Shown here one piece after another: positions 57,673 through 64,000 of a stretch of DNA of 64,000 nucleotides. A program made the position numbers and the translations under genes. The stretch covers positions 496,001 through 560,000 of the forward strand of contig NC_035923.1 of NCBI RefSeq assembly GCF_000348985.1. The letters run 5' to 3'. Each line of letters begins with the position of its first letter. The first letter of the stretch is position 1. Below the pieces are notes generated by a model. It did no database searches, was not told where the DNA came from, and saw only the letters and a list, made by a program, of their open reading frames with translations. This DNA comes from Huiozyma naganishii CBS 8797 (Eukaryota > Ascomycota > Saccharomycetes > Saccharomycetales > Saccharomycetaceae).

Positions 57673-58560
57673 TCAGTGGGCGTCGCTCTCAGTTTTGGTG
57701 GCTTCCTGCTTCACCGCTTTAGCAATGGTCGGATCAATCTCTTTTATGTCCAGGGTATCGGTTATTACCTTTGTGTAATCCACACCTGTTTCATCCAAAT
57801 TTTCCTCGGGCAGCAATTGCTTGATCTCGCGGTACTCGATGGCACCGTCCTCAATCATCTTCGAGATATGCTGAGCACCCAAGTATGCCTTCAAGTTACA
57901 GTATGCTCTGTATGCCAAATAAAACCCCGGGATATTGGGGACAACTGGTATTAATACTAGCGGGAAAGTTAGTGGGAGAACAAGCAGACACTGCAATGCT
58001 TTTTTCTTGTGATATTTTAGTCCGTTCAAATACAACTGAGTGAGTTGTTTCACCAAGCTTTCTCTCGATATAAGCTGAGATGGATAATATAAATGGATCG
58101 GCTTTAATGCCGGTTTTTGTACAGTGCTGAGGTACTGACCTCTTGTAATGGTGAGTTCGCTTTGCTGCTCTGTGAGTTCCTCTCTTGCTTTTTCTCTTGA
58201 CGGTTTGATTCTTTTCAATATGTAGTTCTCTCCTGGTATCGACATTAAACTTTGCTCTTGCCAGGGTATCTGGTCCAAGTAGACATTCACCCAAGAAACA
58301 ATCTTCTTGTTCATCTTCTTGGGGGACTGACTCATTTTCTTCCAAATCATTGCTGACTTGCTCACAAGATACCGTTCCGCTGCTATCAGCTTGGAATTCT
58401 TGTTTAGTATGCTATCTTTATGGGAACAGTATATGAAGTTGCTATCCTTATTAATTGGTATGGCAATCAGCTTCACCGGATCTCTAGCATACTGTTCCAA
58501 TGTCTGCCGAAGCAAGTTATCTGAGGAAATGAACCTTCGAGTATTCACTATTTTGAGCAT
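57673..58560 (-). CDS. MRX19: Mitochondrial LETM1-like protein (YDL183C/Mrx19)
   Basis: A 295-residue protein matching S. cerevisiae YDL183C by position and layout; that protein is linked to mitochondrial K+/H+ exchange together with Mdm38-like factors. The N-terminus (MLKIVNTRRFISSDNLLRQT) looks like a targeting sequence. A hydrophobic stretch near residues 188-215 (CLLVLPLTFPLVLIPVVPNI, followed by GFYLAYRAYCNLKAYLG) gives one or two inner-membrane segments. The C-terminus is charged. ATG at 58558-58560. Divergent from LYS20. Confidence 0.87.
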   Translation of the reverse strand: MLKIVNTRRFISSDNLLRQTLEQYARDPVKLIAIPINKDSNFIYCSHKDSILNKNSKLIAAERYLVSKSAMIWKKMSQSPKKMNKKIVSWVNVYLDQIPWQEQSLMSIPGENYILKRIKPSREKAREELTEQQSELTITRGQYLSTVQKPALKPIHLYYPSQLISRESLVKQLTQLYLNGLKYHKKKALQCLLVLPLTFPLVLIPVVPNIPGFYLAYRAYCNLKAYLGAQHISKMIEDGAIEYREIKQLLPEENLDETGVDYTKVITDTLDIKEIDPTIAKAVKQEATKTESDAH

Positions 58561-59678
58561 ACAATACCTAGTAACAAGGGGATAGAGAAGCTCAAAACGG
58601 AGATCTTTCTATAAACATGTCAGTAAACTGATAACTTTAGATCTCCACAGATGTTCCCGAATACCCTATTTTTTATTATATTGCATATCAAGAACAAAAA
58701 CGTCAAACTTTTTTACCACTTCACGTGAGTGACTCAACGAAATAGAGAAAATGTGCGGGGCGATAATTCCTGACGTTTAGTGGCACATAACTCGTAATGA
58801 GAAACAACGAAGTACCTTTCTCAGTGGTCAAAAGCCTGCCTGAGAAAGATGCCTTTTCCATAAAACACTACATCTGAACATGACAAGAATGTCCCTAATA
58901 CATGCACACACTGGGTCAGATTCTAGCCTACCCTTTCAAGATGCGAAAGCTAGCTGCTCTGATGTCCCTTTATTAATACTACGATTTGGATACGCGACAA
59001 AACGCCTAACTGTTACATAAATGCCCAGTACAGAGAATGTGCTTGTCCACGATCTTTGTATCATGTCACAGGCAGCGAGCGCTTCTTCCGCTTAACGCGT
59101 CCCCTCTTGAAGTTTCGAGGAATTTCATAAATGACGTGATTTTCCTCGCGAAGCGTGAAGATCCAATTTTCCACCGGAATTTCAGAAAAGATAATAATAA
59201 GTAGAATAGAAATATTACTCCCTGTATAGCGGTTAGAAGCCCAGCAATTGTCATTCCCTGGAATTCGTGAGTTAGAGAATATGGTCAGTTCACGCACCCC
59301 AAGTAAGAAAGGGGGGTCGAGGGAGAGAGGCACTGGTCGCGGAAAAAAAATAATTGCGACGGAATTTTGGCAGATGACTGCTGAACACATCGCCTGAAAT
59401 ATCACTGCCAGGCACAGAGAGCTCAGTTCGGGACCCGTATATTGAATCATGAGGCCCTATTTTTTGCCTTCTCTCCCACCCCTCTCCCAGGCGTGAGTGT
59501 TACTCATAACTCGGAACTTGGAAAAAGTGGTTTACCTCATCTTCTTACCTCAATGAGCCGCTATATAAATATGTTTGGATCTGAATCGTAAGTCAATGGA
59601 CCTTACGTTAATGAGATTGAAACCAAATCAATCACCATCCTCAGCTCTTCATTGATATATTATAGAAGATTAATAGAA
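58561..59678. promoter_or_regulatory. MRX19/LYS20 divergent promoter
   Basis: 1118 bases. TCACGTGA (58721-58728) and a perfect Gcn4 site TGACTCA (58730-58736) lie near MRX19. TCCACCGGA (59170-59178) fits the Lys14 consensus TCCRNYGGA. TGAGTGTTACTCA (59494-59506) is a Gcn4-like inverted repeat, and TATATAAA (59562-59569) a TATA box 110 bases before LYS20. Open frames at 59061-59450 look random. Confidence 0.6.
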
Positions 59679-60998
59679 ATGACAAAAGAAGCTTCCAGTT
59701 CTCCTAGTAATCTGGCTCAAAAACCAAACCCGTATGAGCCACACCCTTCGGATTTCGTCTCCAACGTGGGTAACTTCCAATTGATCGATTCTACTCTGCG
59801 TGAAGGTGAGCAGTTCGCCAATGCCTTTTTCTCCCACGAGAAGAAAATTGAGATCGCTAAAGCGCTGGACTCATTCGGGGTCGACTACATCGAATTAACG
59901 TCTCCAGTAGCTTCCGAACAATCTAGAAAGGACTGTGAGGCGATCTGCAAATTAGGATTGAAGGCAAAGATTCTTACACATATACGGTGTCACATGGACG
60001 ATGCGCGTGTCGCTGTCGAAACTGGTGTCGACGGTGTAGATGTAGTTATCGGTACGTCAAAGTTCTTAATGGAGCACTCCCACGGTAAAGATATGAACTA
60101 TATTGCCAAGAGCGCTGTGGAGGTGATTGAATTTGTCAAGTCCAAGGGGATTGAGATCAGATTCTCGTCTGAGGACTCCTTCAGAAGTAATTTGGTTGAC
60201 CTTTTGAATATCTACAAAACTGTTGATAAAATCGGTGTTAACCGAATCGGTATCGCGGACACTGTTGGTTGCGCAAACCCAAGACAAGTTTACGAGCTGG
60301 TGAGAACTTTGAACAATGTGGTATCCTGTGATATTGAATGCCATTTCCATGACGATACCGGTTGTGCCATTCCGAACGCGTACTGTGCATTAGAGGCTGG
60401 TGCAAAGCTGATCGATGTCTGTGTACTTGGCATTGGGGAAAGAAACGGTATTGTACCCTTGGGTGGCTTAATGGCAAGGATGATTGTGGCGGCTCCGGAG
60501 TACGTCAAGTCCAAGTACAAGCTGCATAAGTTAAGAGATCTTGAGTTACTTGTCGCCGATGCTGTCGAAGTTAACATCCCCTTCAATAACCCAATTACAG
60601 GGTTTTGTGCATTTACACACAAAGCTGGTATTCATGCCAAGGCAATCTTGGCGAACCCATCTACCTACGAGATCTTGGACCCGCACGACTTCGGTATGAA
60701 GAGATATATCCATTTTGCAAACAGGTTGACTGGTTGGAATGCAATCAAGGCGCGTGTGGATCAATTAAACTTGAACTTGACGGATGCTGAAATCAAAGAG
60801 GTTACCAATAAGATCAAAGAGATGGGCGATATAAGGCCGTTGAGCATCGATGATGTTGATTCCATCATCAAAAAATTTCATGCTGATGTCACAACGCCAA
60901 AATTGAAGTCGAAAAGAGGTGAGATTACATTAACGACCGAAGATGATTTGGATCTGACGTCCACCCAGGGACCTGACACCAAAAGGTCCAAGCATTGA
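59679..60998 (+). CDS. LYS20: Homocitrate synthase
   Basis: First enzyme of the alpha-aminoadipate lysine pathway, 439 residues, condensing acetyl-CoA with 2-oxoglutarate. TIM-barrel signatures are intact: [17 protein letters not shown] (catalytic and metal Asp, Arg), [16 protein letters not shown] with the metal histidines, and [13 protein letters not shown]. The C-terminal regulatory region for lysine feedback follows, and the end TKRSKH could aid nuclear import. The start is the ATG at 59679; an upstream TTG frame is not used. S. cerevisiae has duplicates LYS20 (YDL182W) and LYS21 (YDL131W); MRX19 and INH1 as neighbours suggest the LYS20-side copy. Lys14 and Gcn4-type sites lie upstream. 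Confidence 0.97.
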   Translation: MTKEASSSPSNLAQKPNPYEPHPSDFVSNVGNFQLIDSTLREGEQFANAFFSHEKKIEIAKALDSFGVDYIELTSPVASEQSRKDCEAICKLGLKAKILTHIRCHMDDARVAVETGVDGVDVVIGTSKFLMEHSHGKDMNYIAKSAVEVIEFVKSKGIEIRFSSEDSFRSNLVDLLNIYKTVDKIGVNRIGIADTVGCANPRQVYELVRTLNNVVSCDIECHFHDDTGCAIPNAYCALEAGAKLIDVCVLGIGERNGIVPLGGLMARMIVAAPEYVKSKYKLHKLRDLELLVADAVEVNIPFNNPITGFCAFTHKAGIHAKAILANPSTYEILDPHDFGMKRYIHFANRLTGWNAIKARVDQLNLNLTDAEIKEVTNKIKEMGDIRPLSIDDVDSIIKKFHADVTTPKLKSKRGEITLTTEDDLDLTSTQGPDTKRSKH

Positions 60999-61327
60999 TA
61001 GAAAATACGGCACGGCTCATCCGCTGCCAGTACACGCGTCCCTTCATATTGCAGTATACACCATCCTATTTACTGTATCCGTTAGACCAATCATTTGTCA
61101 CTATTTGCTTTTAGATGCTATTTCCTAATTCGGTGATGATAGTTTTAGTGCAAATTGTAACGGAGTTGTAAGGACCAAAAGTACTAAGAAGAAACACTCT
61201 CTGAACAAACGTTCGAGACTATATAGACAGTAAATACAAAGTGGTCCTTACTGGGAATATACTTAAAATAGTGGGGGTTAGCTTTCCAAAAAATCATTAC
61301 AAACTAGCACCAGTCTCCCCTAATATT
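60999..61327. other. LYS20 3' flank and INH1 promoter
   Basis: 329 bases; no gene. The frame of INH1 is open back to 61241 but the homologous start is at 61328. Confidence 0.4.
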
Positions 61328-61588
61328 ATGCTACCTCGTACAACAATAACACGCTCGTTAAAGGCTCCATCCGGTGTTTTATCAGCAAGATGGTACACTG
61401 CGGGCTCAACAGGTGCACCCAGAGGTGGGAGCAATGAGGACTCGTTTACTAAGAGGGAAAAGGCCAATGAAGACTACTACATAAAACAGCACGAGAAGGA
61501 ACAACTACGCAACTTACGGCAGCAGCTGGAACAAAACCGCAAACAGATTGAAAACCTGGAGGGCCAGATTGCCGAACTGAAAAAATGA
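61328..61588 (+). CDS. INH1: Mitochondrial ATPase inhibitor
   Basis: IF1-type inhibitor of F1Fo-ATP hydrolysis, 86 residues. A short targeting sequence ([18 protein letters not shown]) precedes the inhibitory segment [20 protein letters not shown], which inserts into F1, and a C-terminal coiled coil ([20 protein letters not shown]). Length equals S. cerevisiae Inh1 within one residue. Duplicates there are INH1 (YDL181W) and STF1 (YDL130W-A); flanking LYS20 and RPP1B fit both tracks, so the symbol is a convention. Confidence 0.94.
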   Translation: MLPRTTITRSLKAPSGVLSARWYTAGSTGAPRGGSNEDSFTKREKANEDYYIKQHEKEQLRNLRQQLEQNRKQIENLEGQIAELKK

Positions 61589-62240
61589 AGCCCTCAAAGT
61601 GTTAGTGAAGATCAACCCCCCACGCATACTAGGAGTGGGACCAAAATCGACTTTACTAGTTTTCTAAATAACATGAACAGAGCTAGCTTACTCATTACTC
61701 AAAAAAGGCTGCTTTCTCTGTAATATATAAACTAGGTAATATTATTCCCTCTTACATCTTTAATATGCTATAACTATATATTCTCTGGTTCTTTTACAAC
61801 ATGCAATAGCGCGCTTCTTTGAAAGGTGTTTGTCAATCACCTTGAATTATTATTTCAAATTTTGTATGACTACTCTATTTCCACCCATACACCATTTTTA
61901 AACAATTTCAAAATTACATTTCCAATTTCTTTGTTCTTACTTTTCCCAATATTTTTACCGCTTTTGGAAACAAAACCCCAGGCCAAGTAGCTAGTAGGAC
62001 GGCCCCGTGTAAATGTCGCTTTTTCCAGGCGGAGCGCCTCCCCATTGGTAGAAAGCTCTAGGCAGGTGTGTACGCCCACCAAGGTCGCTGCCGCACCAGT
62101 ACCACTGTGGTCCCACGCAAGTACGATTCCCGAAATTTCAATATTCAATAAGGTATAACCGATTAGGTTGGCTTGGCGTATAGTCAGGTTGTGTTCACGT
62201 TCAGAAGGGACCTTACCAACCAAGAAATAAACATATAGAA
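61589..62240. promoter_or_regulatory. INH1 3' flank and RPP1B promoter
   Basis: 652 bases. A strong Rap1 site CCACCCATACAC occurs at 61881-61892, about 350 bases before RPP1B. An opposite-strand frame at 61870-62223 is not supported as a gene. Confidence 0.6.
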
Positions 62241-62930
62241 ATGTCTGACGCTATCATCTCTTATGCTGCTTTCATCCTAGCCGACGCTGGTTTGGAAATC
62301 TCCGCTGACAACTTGTTGTCTGTTACCAAGGCCGCCGGTGCCTCCGTTGACAAAGTATGTTCCTATTGATATTAAACTTTACTTCACTGTTATGCGCCAT
62401 GCGAGGATGTATGAGGGGATACGTGTTATCTGTGTTATAATTGGAATGGTTTAGGGGATTCTAATGTATCGTTAAAGATACACAGTGTACCTGCTGGTTA
62501 ACTAGACCACATACGGCCCCGTAATTGAACAGTCAGTTTGAAACTACCTTCAGTTTGTCCATGCATAGAAATGACAACCAGATTTTATGTTCCTGTCCTG
62601 CATCCTCACATCAAAGTATACAAGAATGTCGTTCCCCATCGCAGTCCGTGCTCCTAAAGTATAGATTTACTAACAAATATCTTATGATAATGTTTCCATT
62701 ATTGTGCAACAACTTTTAACCAGATCTGGGCTGATGTCTACGCCAATGCTTTGGAAGGTAAGGACTTGAAGGAAATCCTATCTGGTTTCCACGCTGCTGG
62801 TCCTGCTGCCGGTGCCTCTTCTGGTTCCGCTGCTTCCGGTGCTGCCGCTGGTGAAGCTGCCGCTGAAGAAGCCGCTGAAGAAGAAGAAGAAGAATCCGAT
62901 GCTGACATGGGTTTCGGTCTATTCGATTAA
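62241..62930 (+). CDS. RPP1B: 60S stalk protein P1 beta, spliced
   Basis: Acidic ribosomal stalk protein, 106 residues after splicing, equal in length to S. cerevisiae Rpp1b. Exon 1 62241-62354 encodes [20 protein letters not shown] through residue 38; exon 2 62724-62930 continues [20 protein letters not shown]. An Ala/Gly hinge and acidic stretch lead to the conserved GTPase-activating tail DMGFGLFD. The intron position after VDK matches YDL130W. In S. cerevisiae RPP1B is on the LYS21/STF1 track, whereas the next gene here is from the LYS20/INH1 track. Preferred-codon bias is strong. Confidence 0.97.
62355..62723 (+). other. RPP1B: RPP1B intron
   Basis: 369 bases, phase 0. Donor GTATGT 62355-62360, branch TACTAAC 62668-62674, acceptor CAG 62721-62723. 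Confidence 0.95.
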
Positions 62931-63283
62931 ACTTGATCAAGTCTCCAAAATAATATTATAATTACTTTATGTATCATTTTTAACTGCCAAATAAAATACA
63001 TCAATCACCATCAGTAACTTTAAACTAGCTCAATCGCTGAAGAAAACCGAGTTGTGTCCATTCAACATGCATTATTGGGCGAAATGATCTTATCGCTTGC
63101 ACGCTTCTCTATGGTGAATCCTAAAAAAAATAAATTTCTGTCTACCTTTATTTTTTTTTGATATGAGGACAAAGGTACGCACGAGCAGGGATGTTTTAAA
63201 GGTTTAAGAGATAGGATAACCAACAAGAAATTGACCTTCAATAAGAACATATTCGTAAAAGCAGTTGCAAATAACAACCACAC
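62931..63283. other. RPP1B 3' flank and promoter of the last gene
   Basis: 353 bases; poly-A and poly-T runs near 63125-63160. No gene seen. Confidence 0.4.
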
Positions 63284-64000
63284 ATGGTACGACTTGACCA
63301 TGCTGCGTCGCTTTTTATGCCACTGTTCTGTTCCAGCAGACCCGTCGTTGTGATCGTGTCGTTATTCTCGGTCTCACTCATGTTTGCATTATTTTATTCA
63401 GGGTCTTCATTTTTACTGAAGCAGTATGATGACCCTATGATGTTCAAACCAAACTCCCAGGATTATTTCAGGACGTCTCTTTTAGGTTTATTTTCCCCAT
63501 TTCTTTTCTATTTCGTTAAGGTGTTCATTTTGACCGTCGGCTCTTCTTCTAACCTGATGATCAGTCTATTTGTCGACTTCACAGTGAATGACTGGTTCAT
63601 GTTGTGCATATTGATAGCGTTAGCATATCCCCAGGTACAAGACCCTTCATCGAAACCTTTGGGGTATCCTAACCAAGATCATTCAAAAGATCAATGGCAC
63701 ATAATCCCAAGACAGAGCTACATATTTGGAGTATCGTGGGCTCTTGGGGAGTTGATTATATGTCTTGTTGCAAACCTATTCACCTTCCAAGAATTGTCAC
63801 ATATTCCGGACTCAGATGGATCATTTTTTCCGGTATCCACCAGCCAAAGCAATGAAGGGGTTAAGATAAACGGGACAGATGACGCTCATTTGGAACGGAA
63901 AGATATAACGCTATCTCGGTGTGTTAAAATGAGACATCTTTCATCTTCCATATCTTCAAACGTCTATTCCTCAGAATTGAAACCCTTGAATAGCAATCCG
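63284..64000 (+). CDS. Vacuolar membrane protein YDL180W homologue, 3' end cut by window
   Basis: The first 239 codons of an integral membrane protein of unknown function; the S. cerevisiae homologue is about 547 residues and localises to the vacuole membrane. It opens MVRLDHAASLFMPLFCSSRP. Hydrophobic segments occur at about residues 22-40 and 70-85, then about 100-115 and 150-170. Recognisable blocks are QYDDPMMFKPNSQDYFRTSL, LIALAYPQVQDP and WHIIPRQSYIFGVSWALGE. A Ser/Asn-rich hydrophilic loop follows from about 180. Identity is from memory of the family and from position after INH1. Confidence 0.85.
   Translation, partial: MVRLDHAASLFMPLFCSSRPVVVIVSLFSVSLMFALFYSGSSFLLKQYDDPMMFKPNSQDYFRTSLLGLFSPFLFYFVKVFILTVGSSSNLMISLFVDFTVNDWFMLCILIALAYPQVQDPSSKPLGYPNQDHSKDQWHIIPRQSYIFGVSWALGELIICLVANLFTFQELSHIPDSDGSFFPVSTSQSNEGVKINGTDDAHLERKDITLSRCVKMRHLSSSISSNVYSSELKPLNSNP

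Noticed and set aside
59061..59450. 129-codon minus-strand frame upstream of LYS20
   Set aside because: Promoter location, no recognisable motif, no family resemblance.
61870..62223. 117-codon minus-strand frame between INH1 and RPP1B
   Set aside because: Covers the RPP1B promoter including its Rap1 site; composition not protein-like enough to support.

Overview
The window is a gene-dense stretch of a budding-yeast nuclear chromosome (Saccharomycetaceae). The evidence is compact single-exon genes on both strands, S. cerevisiae-type splice signals (GTATGT, TACTAAC, CAG), yeast-specific proteins in yeast gene order, and solo LTRs of a Ty-like element. About 41 protein genes are supported, 40 of which I can name by family and gene order. 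No tRNA, rRNA, CRISPR array or centromere was seen.

Layout. From 1 to 27.5 kb the order follows S. cerevisiae chromosome XII: HCR1, UPS1, NCW2, NMT1, PWP1, NOP56, PBA1, YKE2, COQ9, MSS51, COX24, HMX1, ENT2, HRD3, SEC13, PNP1, CLB4, ATG38, TUB4. From 27.9 to 40.8 kb come COP1, CRR1, FRE1, CDC123, CRD1, CPR6 and COA4; here COP1 and CRD1 belong to the chromosome IV sister region in S. cerevisiae. From 41 kb to the end the order follows the far-left arm of chromosome IV: SEC31, SNF3, NUS1, ARF1, RPL35, UFD2, an unrecognised gene, RPL41, MRX19, LYS20, INH1, RPP1B and the start of a YDL180W homologue. RPP1B again comes from the sister track.

Interpretation. Many genes that an unduplicated ancestor should have between these markers are missing (for example DHH1/STE7 between ENT2 and CLB4, and VMA1/CDC53 between UFD2 and LYS20). 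This fits one track of a post-whole-genome-duplication yeast that resolved some duplicates differently from S. cerevisiae and kept joined a track that S. cerevisiae has split between chromosomes XII and IV. A Kazachstania/Huiozyma-like species is my guess, held with low confidence.

Functional threads: mitochondrial genes (UPS1, COQ9, MSS51, COX24, CRD1, COA4, MRX19, INH1); vesicle coats and their switch (SEC13, SEC31, COP1, ARF1, with NMT1 able to myristoylate ARF1); ER quality control (HRD3, UFD2); ribosome biogenesis (PWP1, NOP56) and ribosomal proteins (RPL35, RPL41, RPP1B); iron/heme (HMX1, FRE1, both with Aft1-like sites). Four genes carry introns (PBA1, ATG38, RPL35, RPP1B), all reconstructed here.

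Sequence quality. NOP56 and SNF3 each show a single-base frame break in a simple-sequence run near the 3' end, and SEC31 contains a 12-N gap, so homopolymer errors should be suspected. I found no convincing new multi-gene system. The most interesting leads are the differential duplicate resolution, two short coding-like stretches in intergenic DNA (31.6 kb and 55.8 kb), the TTTGTCCCA cluster between HMX1 and ENT2, and a GC-rich island in front of RPL35.
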